A stretch of DNA of 64,000 nt from Nemertoderma westbladi. Taxonomy: Eukaryota; Xenacoelomorpha; Nemertodermatida; Nemertodermatidae. The notes under the pieces were generated by a model. It ran no database searches, was not told the origin of the DNA, and saw only the letters and a program-made list of their open reading frames with translations. Position numbers and translations under genes: made by a program. Within the stretch, counting starts at the first letter, position 1. Every line of letters begins with the position of its first letter. This document shows positions 23,228-36,408 of this stretch, one piece after another. The stretch covers positions 36,156 through 100,155 of the forward strand of contig JAUCBJ010003058.1 of NCBI GenBank assembly GCA_032718475.1, given 5' to 3'.

Positions 23228-26200
23228 TAGTGGTCGGAGAGGTGCTTTATATATAGTTAGTTAGCTAGTGGTCGGAGAGTTGCTCTGTATATAGTTAATT
23301 AGCTAGTGGTCGGAGAGTTGCTCTGTATATAGTTAGTTAGCTAGTGGTCGGAGAGTTGCTCTGTATATAGTTAGTTAGCTAGTGGTCGGAGAGTTGCTCT
23401 GTATATAGTTAGTTAGCTAGTGGTCGGAGAGTTGCTTTGTATATAGTTAGTTAGCTAGTGGTCGGAGAGTTGCTTTGTATATAGTTAGTTAGCTAGTGGT
23501 CGGAGAGTTGCTTTGTATATAGTTAGTTAGCTAGTGGTCGGAGAGTTGCTCTGTATATAGTTAATTAGCTAGTGGTCGGAGAGTTGCTCTGTATATAGTT
23601 AGTTAGCTAGTGGTCGGAGAGTTGCTCTGTATATAGTTAGTTAGCTAGTGGTCGGAGAGTTGCTTTGTATATAGTTAGTTAGCTAGTGGTCGGAGAGTTG
23701 CTTTGTATATAGTTAGTTAGCTAGTGGTCGGAGAGTTGCTTTGTATATAGTTAGTTAGCTAGTGGTCGGAGAGTTGCTTTGTATATAGTTAGTTAGCTAG
23801 TGGTCAGAGAGTTGCTCTGTATATAGTTAGTTAGCTAGTGGTCGGAGAGTTGCTCTGTATATAGTTAGTTAGCTAGTGGTCGGAGAGTTGCTTTGTATAT
23901 AGTTAGTTAGCTAGTGGTCTGAGAGTTGCTTTGTATATAGTTAGTTAGCTAGTGGTCGGAGAGTTGCTTTGTATATAGTTAGTTAGCTAGTGGTCGGAGA
24001 GTTGCTTTGTATAAAGTTAGTTAGCTAGTGGTCGGACAGTTGCTTTGTATATAGTTAGTTAGCTAGTGGTCGGAGAGTTGTTCTGTATATAGTTAGTTAG
24101 CTAGTGGTCGGAGAGTTGCTCTGTATATAGTTAGTTAGCTAGTGGTCGGAGAGTTGCTCTGTATATAGTTAGTTAGCTAGTGGTCGGAGAGTTGCTCTGT
24201 ATATAGTTAGTTAGCTAGTGGTCGGAGGGTTGCTTTGTATATAGTTAGTTAGCTAGTGGTCGGAGAGTTGCTCTGTATATAATTAGTTAGCTAGTGGTCG
24301 GAGAGTTGCTCTGTATATAGTTAGTTAGCTAGTGGTCGGAGAGTTGTTCTGTATATAGTTAGTTAGCTAGTGGTCGGAGAGTTGTTCTGTATATAGTTAG
24401 TTAGCTAGTGGTCGGAGAATTGTTCTGTATATAGTTAGTTAGCTAGTGGTCGGAGAATTGTTCTGTATATAGTTAGTTAGCTAGTGGTCGGAGAATTGTT
24501 CTGTATATAGTTAGTTAGCTAGTGGTCGGAGAGTTGTTCTGTATATAGTTAGTTAGCTAGTGGTCGGAGAATTGTTCTGTATATAGTTAGTTAGCTAGTG
24601 GTCGGAGAGTTGTTCTGTATATAGTTAGTTAGCTAGTGGTCGGAGAATTGTTCTGTATATAGTTAGTTATCTAGTGGTCGGAGAATTGTTCTGTATATAG
24701 TTAGTTAGCTAGTGGTCGGAGAGTTGTTCTGTATATAGTTAGTTAGCTAGTGGTCGGAGAATTGTTCTGTATATAGTTAGTTAGCTAGTGGTCGGAGGGT
24801 TGCTTTGTATATAGTTAGTTAGCTAGTGGTCGGAGAGTTGCTCTGTATATAGTTAGTTAGCTAGTGGTCGGAGAGTTGTTCTGTATATAGTTAGTTAGCT
24901 AGTGGTCGGAGAGTTGTTCTGTATATAGTTAGTTAGCTAGTGGTCGGAGAATTGTTCTGTATATAGTTAGTTAGCTAGTGGTCGGAGAGTTGTTCTGTAT
25001 ATAGTTAGTTAGCTAGTGGTCGGAGAATTGTTCTGTATATAGTTAGTTAGCTAGTGGTCGGAGAGTTGTTCTGTATATAGTTAATTAGCTAGTGGTCGGA
25101 GAGTTGCTTTGTATATAGTTAATTAGCTAGTGGTCGGAAAGTTGCTCTGTATATAATTAGTTAGCTAGTGGTCGGAGAGTTGCTCTGTATATAGTTAGTT
25201 AGCTAGTGGTCGGAGAGTTGTTCTGTATATAGTTAGTTAGCTAGTGGTCGGAGAGTTGTTCTGTATATAGTTAGTTAGCTAGTGGTCGGAGAGTTGTTCT
25301 GTATATAGTTAGTTAGCTAGTGGTCGGAGAGTTGTTCTGTATATAGTTAGTTAGCTAGTGGTCGGAGAGTTGTTCTGTATATAGTTAGTTAGCTAGTGGT
25401 CGGAGAGTTGCTCTGTATATAGTTAGTTAGCTAGTGGTCGGAGAGTTGCTCTGTATATAATTAGTTCGCTAGTGGTCGGAGAGTTGTTCTGTATATAGTT
25501 AGTTAGCTAGTGGTCGGAGAGTTGTTCTGTATATAGTTAGTTAGCTAGTGGTCGGAGAGTTGTTCTGTATATAGTTAGTTAGCTAGTGGTCGGAGAGTTG
25601 TTCTGTATATAGTTAGTTAGCTAGTGGTCGGAGAGTTGTTCTGTATATAGTTAGTTAGCTAGTGGTCGGAGAGTTGTTCTGTATATAGTTAGTTAGCTAG
25701 TGGTCGGAGAGTTGTTCTGTATATAGTTAGTTAGCTAGTGGTCTAAGAGTTGCTCTGTATATAGTTAGTTAGCTAGTGGTCGGAGAGTTGCTCTGTATAT
25801 AGTTAGTTAGCTAGTGGTCGGAGAGTTGTTCTGTATATAGTTAGTTAGCTAGTGGTCGGAGAGTTGTTCTGTATATAGTTAGTTAGCTAGTGGTCGGAGA
25901 GTTGTTCTGTATATAGTTAGTTAGCTAGTGGTCGGAGAGTTGTTCTGTATATAGTTAGTTCGATAGTGGTCGGAGAGTTGTTCTGTATATAGTTAGTTAG
26001 CTAGTGGTCGGAGAGTTGTTCTGTATATAGTTAGTTAGCTAGTGGTCTAAGAGTTGCTCTGTATATAGTTAGTTAGCTAGTGGTCGGAGAGTTGCTCTGT
26101 ATATAATTAGTTAGCTAGTGGTCGGAGAGTTGCTCTGTATATAGTTAGTTAGCTAGTGGTCGGAGAGTTGTTCTGAATATAGTTAGTTAGCTAGTGGTCG

Positions 26201-29200
26201 GAGAGTTGTTCTGTATATAGTTAGTTAGCTAGTGGTCGGAGAGTTGTTCTGTATATAGTTAGTTAGCTAGTGGTCGGAGAATTGTTCTGTATATAGTTAG
26301 TTAGCTAGTGGTCGGAGAGTTGTTCTGTATATAGTTAATTAGCTAGTGGTCGGAGAGTTGCTTTGTATATAGTTAGTTAGCTAGTGGTCGGAGAGTTGCT
26401 CTGTATATAATTAGTTAGCTAGTGGTCGGAGAGTTGCTCTGTATATAGTTAGTTAGCTAGTGGTCGGAGAGTTATTCTGTATATAGTTAGTTAGCTAGTG
26501 GTCGGAGAGTTGTTCTGTATATAGTTAGTTAGCTAGTGGTCGGAGAGTTGTTCTGTATATAGTTAGTTAGCTAGTGGTCGGAGAGTTGTTCTGTATATAG
26601 TTAGTTAGCTAGTGGTCGGAGAGTTGTTCTGTATATAGGTAGTTAGCTAGTGGTCGGAGAGTTGCTCTGTATATAGTTAGTTAGCTAGTGGTCGGAGAGT
26701 TGCTCTGTATATAATTAGTTCGCTAGTGGTCGGAGAGTTGTTCTGTATATAGTTAGTTAGCTAGTGGTCGGAGAGTTGTTCTGTATATAGTTAGTTAGCT
26801 AGTGGTCTAAGAGTTGCTCTGTATATAGTTAGTTAGCTAGTGGTCGGAGAGTTGCTCTGTATATAGTTAGTTAGCTAGTGGTCGGAGAGTTGCTCTGTAT
26901 ATAATTAGTTCGCTAGTGGTCGGAGAGTTGTTCTGTATATAGTTAGTTAGCTAGTGGTCGGAGAGTTGTTCTGTATATAGTTAGTTAGCTAGTGGTCTAA
27001 GAGTTGCTCTGTATATAGTTAGTTAGCTAGTGGTCGGAGAGTTGCTCTGTATATAATTAGTTCGCTAGTGGTCGGAGAGTTGTTCTGTATATAGTTAGTT
27101 CGCTAGTGGTCGGAGAGTTGTTCTGTATATAGTTAGTTAGCTAGTGGTCGGAGAGTTGTTCTGTATATAGTTAGTTAGCTAGTGGTCTAAGAGTTGCTCT
27201 GTATATAGTTAGTTAGCTAGTGGTCGGAGAGTTGCTCTGTATATAATTAGTTAGCTAGTGGTCGGAGAGTTGCTCTGTATATAGTTAGTTAGCTAGTGGT
27301 CGGAGAGTTGCTCTGAATATAGTTAGTTAGCTAGTGGTCGGAGAGTTGCTCTGTATATAGTTAGTTAGCTAGTGGTCGGAGAGTTGTTCTGTATATAGTT
27401 AGTTAGCTAGTGGTCGGAGAGTTGTTCTGAATATAGTTAGTTAGCTAGTGGTCGGAGAGTTGCTCTGTATATAGTTAGTTAGCTAGTGGTCGGAGAGTTG
27501 CTCTGTATATAGTTAGTTAGCTAGTGGTCGGAGAGTTGTTCTGTATATAGTTAGTTAGCTAGTGGTCGGAGAATTGTTCTGTATATAGTTAGTTAGCTAG
27601 TGGTCGGAGAGTTGTTCTGTATATAGTTAATTAGCTAGTGGTCGGAGAGTTGCTTTGTATATAGTTAGTTAGCTAGTGGTCGGAGAGTTGTTCTGTATAT
27701 AGTTAATTAGCTAGTGGTCGGAGAGTTGCTCTGTATATAGTTAGTTAGCTAGTGGTCGGAGAGTTGTTCTGTATATAGTTAGTTAGCTAGTGGTCGGAGA
27801 ATTGTTCTGTATATAGTTAGTTAGCTAGTGGTCGGAGAGTTGTTCTGTATATAGTTAATTAGCTAGTGGTCGGAGAGTTGCTTTGTATATAGTTAGTTAG
27901 CTAGTGGTCGGAGAGTTGTTCTGTATATAGTTAATTAGCTAGTGGTCGGAGAGTTGTTCTGTATATAGTTAGTTAGCTAGTGGTCGGAGAGTTGTTCTGT
28001 ATATAGTTAGTTAGCTAGTGGTCGGAGAATTGTTCTGTATATAGTTAGTTAGCTAGTGGTCGGAGAGTTGTTCTGTATATAGTTAATTAGCTAGTGGTCG
28101 GAGAGTTGCTTTGTATATAGTTAGTTAGCTAGTGGTCGGAGAGTTGCTCTTTATATAATTAGTTAGCTAGTGGTCGGAGCGTTGCTCTGTATATAGTTAG
28201 TTAGCTAGTGGTCGGAGAGTTGTTCTGTATATAGTTAGTTAGCTAGTGGTCGGAGAGTTGTTCTGTATATAGTTAGTTAGCTAGTGGTCGGAGAGTTGTT
28301 CTGTATATAGTTAGTTAACTAGTGGTCGGAGAGTTGTTCTGTATATAGTTAGTTAGCTAGTGGTCGGAGAGTTGTTCTGTATATAGTTAGTTAGCTAGTG
28401 GTCGGAGAGTTGCTCTGTATATAGTTAGTTAGCTAGTGGTCGGAGAGTTGCTCTGTATATAATTAGTTCGCTAGTGGTCGGAGAGTTGTTCTGTATATAG
28501 TTAGTTAGCTAGTGGTCGGAGAGTTGTTCTGTATATAGTTAGTTAGCTAGTGGTCTAAGAGTTGCTCTGTATATAGTTAGTTAGCTAGTGGTCGGAGAGT
28601 TGCTCTGTATATAGTTAGTTAGCTAGTGGTCGGAGAGTTGCTCTGTATATAATTAGTTCGCTAGTGGTCGGAGAGTTGTTCTGTATATAGTTAGTTAGCT
28701 AGTGGTCGGAGAGTTGTTCTGTATATAGTTAGTTAGCTAGTGGTCTAAGAGTTGCTCTGTATATAGTTAGTTAGCTAGTGGTCGGAGAGTTGCTCTGTAT
28801 ATAATTAGTTCGCTAGTGGTCGGAGAGTTGTTCTGTATATAGTTAGTTAGCTAGTGGTCGGAGAGTTGTTCTGTATATAGTTAGTTAGCTAGTGGTCTAA
28901 AAGTTGCTCTGTATATAGTTAGTTAGCTAGTGGTCGGAGAGTTGTTCTGTATATAGTTAGTTAGCTAGTGGTCGGAGAGTTGTTCTGTATATAGTTAGTT
29001 AGCTAGTGGTCGGAGAGTTGCTCTGTATATAGTTAGTTAGCTAGTGGTCGGAGAGTTGCTCTGTATATAGTTAGTTAGCTATTGGTCGGAGAGTTGCTCT
29101 GTATATAGTTAGTTAGCTAGTGGTCGGAGAGTTGTTCTGTATATAGTTAGTTAGCTAGTGGTCGGAGAGTAGCTCTGTATATAGTAAGTTAGTGGTCGGA

Positions 29201-32200
29201 GAGTTGCACTGTATATAGTTAGTTAGCTAGTGGTCGGAGAGTTGCTCTGTATATAGTTAGTTAGCTAGTGGTCGGAGAGTTGTTCTGTATATAGTTAGTT
29301 AGCTAGTGGTCGGAGAGTTGCTCTGTATATAGTTAGTTAGCTAGTGGTCGGAGAGTTGTTCTGTATATAGTTAGTTAGCTAGTGGTCGGAGAGTTGCTCT
29401 GTATATAGTTAGTTAGCTAGTGGTCGGAGAGTTGTTCTGTATATAGTTAGTTAGCTAGTGGTCGGAGAGTTGTTCTGTATATAGTTAGTTAGCTAGTGGT
29501 CGGAGAGTTGTTCTGTATATAGTTAGTCAGCTAGTGGTCGGAGAGTTATAGTTAGTTAGCTAGTGGTCGGAGAGTTGCTCTGTATATAATTAGTTAGCTA
29601 GTGGTCGGAGAGTTGTTCTGTATATAGTTAGTTAGCTAGTGGTCGGAGAGTTGCTTTGTATATAGTTAGTTAGCTAGTGGTCGGAGAGTTGTTCTGTATA
29701 TAGTTAGTTAGCTAGTGGTCGGAGAGTTGTTCTGTATATAGTTAGTTAGCTAGTGGTCGGAGAGTTGCTCTGTATATAGTTAGTTAGCTAGTGGTCGGAG
29801 AGTTGTTCTGTATATAGTTAGTTAGCTAGTGGTGTGAGAGTTGTTCTGTATATAGTTAGTTAGCTAGTGGTCTAAGATTTGTTCTGTATATAGTTAGTTA
29901 GCTAGTGGTCGGAGAGTTGCTTTGTATATAGTTAGTTAGCTAGTGGTCGGAGAGTTGCTCTGTATATAGTTAGTTAGCTAGTGGTCGGAGAGTTGCTCTG
30001 TATATAGTTAGTTAGCTAGTGGTCGGAGAGTTGTTCTGTATATAATTAGTTAGCTAGTGGTCGGAGAGTTGTTCTGTATATAGTTAGTTAGCTAGTGGTC
30101 GGAGAGTTGCTTTGTATATAGTTAGTTAGCTAGTGGTCGGAGAGTTGCTTTGTATATAGTTAGTTAGCTAGTGGTCGGAGAGTTGCTCTGTATATAGTTA
30201 GTTAGCTAGTGGTCGGAGAGTTGCTCTGTATATAGTTAGTTAGCTAGTGGTCGGAGAGTTGTTCTGTATATAGTTAGTTAGCTAGTGGTCGGAGAGTTGC
30301 TTTGTATATAGTTAGTTAGCTAGTGGTCGGAGAGTTGCTTTGTATATAGTTAGTTAGCTAGTGGTCGGAGAGTTGCTCTGTATATAGTTAGTTAGCTAGT
30401 GGTCGGAGAGTTGCTCTGTATATAGTTAGTTAGCTAGTGGTCGGAGAGTTGTTCTGTATATAATTAGTTAGCTAGTGGTCGGAGAGTTGTTCTGTATATA
30501 GTTAGTTAGCTAGTGGTCGGAGAGTTGTTCTGTATATAGTTAGTTAGCTAGTGGTCGGAGAGTTGCTTTGTATATAGTTAGTTAGCTAGTGGTCGGAGAG
30601 TTGCTCTGTATATAGTTAGTTAGCTAGTGGTCGGAGAGTTGCTCTGTATATAGTTAGTTAGCTAGTGGTCGGAGAGTTGTTCTGTATATAATTAGTTAGC
30701 TAGTGGTCGGAGAGTTGTTCTGTATATAATTAGTTAGCTAGTGGTCGGAGAGTTGTTCTGTATATAGTTAGTTAGCTAGTGGTCGGAGAGTTGTTCTGTA
30801 TATAGTTAGTTAGCTAGTGGTCTAAGAGTTGTTCTGTATATAGTTAGTTAGCTAGTGGTCGGAGAGTTGCTTTGTATATAGTTAGTTAGCTAGTGGTCGG
30901 AGAGTTGCTCTGTATATAGTTAGTTAGCTAGTGGTCGGAGAGTTGCTCTGTATATAGTTAGTTAGCTAGTGGTCGGAGAGTTGTTCTGTATATAATTAGT
31001 TAGCTAGTGGTCGGAGAGTTGTTCTGTATATAGTTAGTTAGCTAGTGGTCGGAGAGTTGTTCTGTATATAGTTAGTTAGCTAGTGGTCGGAGAGTTGCTC
31101 TGTATATAGTTAGTTAGCTAGTGGTCGGAGAGTTGTTCTGTATATAGTTAGTTAGCTAGTGGTCGGAGAGTTGTTCTGTATATAGTTAGTTAGCTAGTGG
31201 TCGGAGAGTTGTTCTGTATATAGTTAGTTAGCTAGTGGTCGGAGAGTTGTTCTGTATATAGTTAGTTAGCTAGTGGTCGGAGAGTTGCTCTGTATATAGT
31301 TAGTTAGCTAGTGGTCGGAGAGTTGCTCTGTATATAATTAGTTAGCTAGTGGTCGGAGAGTTGTTCTGTATATAGTTAGTTAGCTAGTGGTCGGAGAGTT
31401 GCTTTGTATATAGTTAGTTAGCTAGTGGTCGGAGAGTTGTTCTGTATATAGTTAGTTAGCTAGTGGTCGGAGAGTTGCTCTGTATATAATTAGTTAGCTA
31501 GTGGTCGGAGAGTTGTTCTGTATATAGTTAGTTAGCTAGTGGTCGGAGAGTTGCTTTGTATATAGTTAGTTAGCTAGTGGTCGGAGAGTTGTTCTGTATA
31601 TAGTTAGTTAGCTAGTGGTCGGAGAGTTGTTCTGTATATAGTTAGTTAGCTAGTGGTCGGAGAGTTGCTTTGTATATAGTTAGTTAGCTAGTGGTCGGAG
31701 AGTTGTTCTGTATATAGTTAGTTAGCTAGTGGTCGGAGAGTTGCTCTGTATATAATTAGTTAGCTAGTGGTCGGAGAGTTGTTCTGTATATAGTTAGTTA
31801 GCTAGTGGTCGGAGAGTGGTTCTGTATATAGTTAGTTAGCTAGTGGTCGGAGAGTTGTTCTGTATATAGTTAGTTAGCTAGTGGTCGGAGAGTTGCTCTG
31901 TATATAGTTAGTTAGCTAGTGGTCGGAGAGTTGCTCTGTATATAATTAGTTAGCTAGTGGTCGGAGAGTTGTTCTGTATATAGTTAGTTAGCTAGTGGTC
32001 GGAGAGTTGTTCTGTATATAGTTAGTTAGCTAGTGGTCGGAGAGTTGTTCTGTATATAGTTAGTTAGCTAGTGGTCGGAGAGTTGTTCTGTATATAGTTA
32101 GTTAGCTAGTGGTCGGAGAGTTGTTCTGTATATAGTTAGTTAGCTAGTGGTCGGAGAGTTGCTCTGTATATAGTTAGTTAGCTAGTGGTCGGAGAGTTGC

Positions 32201-33780
32201 TCTGTATATAATTAGTTAGCTAGTGGTCGGAGAGTTGTTCTGTATATAGTTAGTTAGCTAGTGGTCGGAGAGTTGCTTTGTATATAGTTAGTTAGCTAGT
32301 GGTCGGAGAGTTGTTCTGTATATAGTTAGTTAGCTAGTGGTCGGAGAGTTGCTCTGTATATAATTAGTTAGCTAGTGGTCGGAGAGTTGTTCTGTATATA
32401 GTTAGTTAGCTAGTGGTCGGAGAGTTGCTTTGTATATAGTTAGTTAGCTAGTGGTCGGAGAGTTGTTCTGTATATAGTTAGTTAGCTAGTGGTCGGAGAG
32501 TTGCTTCTGTATATAGTTAGTTAGCTAGTGGTCGGAGAGTTGTTCTGTATATAGTTAGTTAGCTAGTGGTCGGAGAGTTGCTCTGTATATAGTTAGTTAG
32601 CTAGTGGTCGGAGAGTTGTTCTGTATATAGTTAGTTAGCTAGTGGTCGGAGAGTTGTTCTGTATATAGTTAGTTAGCTAGTGGTCGGAGAGTTGTTCTGT
32701 ATATAGTTAGTTAGCTAGTGGTCGGAGAGTTGTTCTGTATATAGTTAGTTAGCTAGTGGTCGGAGAGTTGTTCTGTATATAGTTAGTTAGCTAGTGGTCG
32801 GAGAGTTGCTCTGTATATAGTTAGTTAGCTAGTGGTCGGAGAGTTGTTCTGTATATAGTTAGTTAGCTAGTGGTCGGAGAGTTGTTCTGTATATAGTTAG
32901 TTAGCTAGTGGTCGGAGAGTTGTTCTGTATATAGTTAGTTAGCTAGTGGTCGGAGAGTTGTTCTGTATATAGTTAGTTAGCTAGTGGTCGGAGAGTTGTT
33001 CTGTATATAGTTAGTTAGCTAGTGGTCGGAGAGTTGCTCTGTATATAGTTAGTTAGCTAGTGGTCGGAGAGTTGTTCTGTATATAGTTAGTTAGCTAGTG
33101 GTCGGAGAGTTGTTCTGTATATAGTTAGTTAGCTAGTGGTCGGAGAGTTGCTCTGTATATAATTAGTTAGCTAGTGGTCGGAGAGTTGTTCTGTATATAG
33201 TTAGTTAGCTAGTGGTCGGAGAGTGGTTCTGTATATAGTTAGTTAGCTAGTGGTCGGAGAGTTGTTCTGTATATAGTTAGTTAGCTAGTGGTCGGAGAGT
33301 TGCTCTGTATATAGTTAGTTAGCTAGTGGTCGGAGAGTTGCTCTGTATATAATTAGTTAGCTACTGGTCGGAGAGTTGTTCTGTATATAGTTAGTTAGCT
33401 AGTGGTCGGAGAGTTGTTCTGTATATAGTTAGTTAGCTAGTGGTCGGAGAGTTGTTCTGTATATAGTTAGTTAGCTAGTGGTCGGAGAGTTGTTCTGTAT
33501 ATAGTTAGTTAGCTAGTGGTCGGAGAGTTGTTCTGTATATAGTTAGTTAGCTAGTGGTCGGAGAGTTGCTCTGTATATAGTTAGTTAGCTAGTGGTCGGA
33601 GAGTTGCTCTGTATATAATTAGTTAGCTAGTGGTCGGAGAGTTGTTCTGTATATAGTTAGTTAGCTAGTGGTCGGAGAGTTATTCTGTATATAGTTAGTT
33701 AGCTAGTGGTCGGAGAGTTGCTCTGTATATAATTAGTTAGCTAGTGGTCGGAGAGTTGCTCTGTATATAGTTAGTTAGCT
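23228..33780. repeat. 38-bp satellite array, about 278 copies
   Basis: An almost unbroken array of a 38-bp unit, which can be read as CTAGTGGTCGGAGAGTTG followed by CTCTGTATATAGTTAGTTAG. The spacing is 38 bp at the start (GTGGTC at 23230 and 23268). The main variants are at the CTC/TTC/CTT triplet and at TATATAGTT versus TATATAATT. Some units carry GTCTAAGAG or TTCGCTAG. Phase breaks occur near 29170-29200 (deleted unit part), 29545-29560 (deletion) and 32503 (one-base insertion). Low divergence implies recent expansion or homogenisation. It is flanked by single-copy sequence and, if the gene model is right, lies inside the first intron of the cyclase. No coding capacity is evident. Confidence 0.97.
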
Positions 33781-33965
33781 TTGTGTTGGTCGGCAGTTGC
33801 CCTTTGATTAGTCTTGAGCATGTAACTGCGTGAGTCTTTCTGTCAGATATATATTTTATATGAGCCTCCCAGTTCAGTTGATTGTCGGTTATTAATTACA
33901 CGTAAATATGTAAATTTTGAACTTTGGTTAACACGAATAACTAACACGCTATAACACGCATGCTT

Positions 33966-34050
33966 CAATTTTGATCTACTACTAGGATCGGCATGCTGCA
34001 TTGCAGCTGCATTTTTAAGAATGCTGTGCTTCAATTTTGATCGCATGTCA
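33966..34050 (-). mobile_element. 3' tail fragment of LINE family B
   Basis: On the minus strand this reads CAGCATTCTTAAAAATGCAG, then GCAGCATGCCGATCCTAGTA. That matches the sequence after the stop of the element at 48660-48720. Related tails are at 55890-55920 and 41346-41390. All end in short TAG or GATA-type repeats rather than poly(A). Confidence 0.75.
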
Positions 34051-34322
34051 TGAACATTGAAAGATTCGCATTTATTTCCAGTGTTTCTTTAACTAACTAT
34101 TATTAGTAATTATTACATATTATATTATAATTAATGTTAGATATAATGGGCCTATGTATATATTATATATAATTGGTCTATATTACATATTATAATATAT
34201 TATAGTTATATATAATAGGTCTATATATTATAATGGAATGGACGTGATGTGGTTTTATTAATTTACATAAAGGAATTGACGACTATACATGTATGAAATT
34301 CAGCCTCTCCTATAGATATTAC

Positions 34323-34442
34323 CTTGTGGGAGGTGTAGCTGTGATGTAGAGCTCCAGATTTGCACCATATTTCTTCCCATTTATCTTCGCCAGCTGAGTC
34401 TTTAATGCTCAATATTATTATCTCAATAAGTAACCCATACAT
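34323..34442 (-). CDS. Atypical soluble guanylyl cyclase, alternative first exon (1b)
   Basis: Forty codons from ATG (34442-34440) to a splice donor AAG|GTAATA. The start MYGLLIEIII and the block AGEDKWEEI are typical of the N-terminus of HNOB-domain cyclases. It is 30 of 40 residues identical to the second first exon at 36807-36926, has the same length and ends in the same phase (0). Most changes are conservative (L/I, V/I, E/D, F/Y, S/T), though R-A has become W-C at residues 26-27. Either exon joins in frame to exon 2 at 10042, across an intron of about 24.3 kb that contains the 38-bp satellite. ATG and donor are intact, so it may be used, but a dead duplicate cannot be excluded. Confidence 0.85.
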
Positions 34443-34577
34443 TGTTGCTACTAATCATTGAGTTTTTGGTTATAATTATAGTTATATAACAGTTCCTATT
34501 AGCGTAAACATCACAAACAACGACTGTAATGTGCATAAAGTTGGTGCGCGCCACGACGATTCTAACTAACTACAGTA

Positions 34578-34838
34578 TCTATACCTATAAAAATCAAATT
34601 CTCTCTCTCTGTGTTCGAACTCCTCCAAAACGGGCAGAGGGATTGCGCTGGAACTTGGCATGTGTGTATAACTTCAACCAGCGGTCGTTATAGGCCACTT
34701 TTCGAAAAGTTTAATTCACGTTCGGTACCGGTACTAAGTACCGGTACGTCAGTAGGCCTATACCGGTACCAGTACACCAGTAGGCCTATGCCGGTAGCGG
34801 GAAATACCGGGTAACATGCCTCGGGTATTGCCTGCTAG
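34578..34838 (+). mobile_element. Non-autonomous mini-Helitron
   Basis: The 5' end is TCTATACCTATAAAAATC, preceded by A. The 3' end is CTAG, followed by T, with a short imperfect hairpin (AATACC ... GGTATT) ending about 9 bases before the CTAG. The TC start, CTRR end, insertion between A and T and subterminal hairpin are the Helitron signature. It is 261 bp with no Rep/helicase coding. Internally it holds CTCTCTCTCTGTG and several ACCGGTAC or GGTACCGG palindromes. Confidence 0.75.
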
Positions 34839-35725
34839 TATCCTATAAAAATAGAGTGTAAATGACCCACCTCTATTTTGGCCAAGAAAATGTTATCGGA
34901 AGAACAACTAAGGGTAGAGGTTTATAAGAAAGATCTACATTGTTACCAGAAAATCTGAAAATCGTTTGGCACAGGACGGCACACACACAACAATGCTAAC
35001 ATGGCAATTTGGGGGAAATTGCTACGCTATAAATAAAAACAAATAAACAATGAACTTGTGTTTATTTCTATAACCGGTTTCTATTTGATCTGACAGTATC
35101 TTATAAGACTACTGTACTAACCATATGGCAACGAACCACCAAATGGCGATAATTCTAAATTATATAAATTCTCCAAAAATTAGGTTGCAAACATTTTATT
35201 AACATTCGTTAATTTAAGGAAAATGGATAAAACAGCAGCAGCAAACAATTCACAGATTTACAGATCCATGCAAGAAGATCAAATACTAGCAAATGGCAAC
35301 CGCTAGCGGTACCAGTTGCTGGGTTACTCGGTTATGGATAGTACAATGGAGCTTCGCAGCCAATAGGTTATTTATATTCATATTTTCAAATCATGCAGGG
35401 GCTATAGTGTGTGCTGGGTGTCACATACGTTGCTCTAATTATTTGTAGTTCACTGTATTATAGAGATAAACTTGATTTAATCTGCACGGTTGATGATTAA
35501 TAAGGCAATTCAAAGTAGGCTTGGTGAATTGTATTCAGCTAATGCCATGCCATGCCATCTTATTCTTATTCAAGGAATACTAAGTAAAAAAACCCGAGAG
35601 ATATTGGTTATGTACATTAATAAAAAAAACACCTGAGCCTTATTTATCACCCTGTATTGTATACCTGCAAATTGTATTTCCTTTAATGGCATGTCCGGTT
35701 AAAATCACTCTTGAATAAACAAGTT

Positions 35726-35970
35726 AAGTGATCAGTAAACGTGTGAAACAAAAAACACCGGAGGCAACCGGTACGCTCCTCTCTCTTGGCTGTTACCTAT
35801 ATGGCAGAGAAGGCGCCACGCTAACTCCCAAGGGTCAACACTCCGTAAATATCCAACTCTTTTTCCTTTACTCCCTAAGCAGAAACCAGGTGACCATATC
35901 GTTGGGTTGGCGTACCAGTTACGAAATTGTAACTGGCGCGGAACGGGATCGAACCCGGGACCCATGAATA
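35726..35970 (-). mobile_element. tRNA-derived SINE-like repeat
   Basis: On the minus strand a B box CGGGTTCGATCCCG near 35950 is followed by CAGTTACAATTTCGTAACTG, AGGGAGTAAAGG, GGTAACAGCCAAGAGAGAGG and a GCCTCCGG tail. The 3' half is repeated at 1-140. The A box is not clear. Confidence 0.6.
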
Positions 35971-36408
35971 CTCGGGAAGAGTGTGTGAGTACTGTGAAGA
36001 GTTTATCCCAAAAAGTTTTTAATAAATAAATCATTTAATTCGTAATCTAAAAATCATGCATTAGAATTTTTCTAAGGTAAATAATGCAAGTAAAGTTAAA
36101 ATGCTCTAGAATATTATAGCTATATTCTGTTACATCTTCACATTAATTAAATTTTAAGTAAAATACAGTTGCATTGAAAAGCAAACTTCCGGAATTAAAG
36201 ATAAAATTCAGTATAATATATAAATGAAAACATCGCCATATTAAAACTACTACCCATGGTTTTCATTACCGGCCTGTGGCGCTGTACGCTATAGCCTCTA
36301 TTGGTAGTAACTTCCACCATCTAGCTAACGATAATAACCACAACTAACACTATACTGCATATTTATGTTCACGTGCTGGTTAGTTAACTTAACCTTATTA
36401 TTAATTAT

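Noticed and set aside
23228-33780. CRISPR-like array of short repeats
   Set aside because: Units are contiguous 38-mers with no unique spacers, and the context is animal DNA. It is a satellite.
33843-34046. Open frame with repeated RSKLKH
   Set aside because: It overlaps the LINE 3' tail fragment and an AT-rich stretch, and has no coding evidence.
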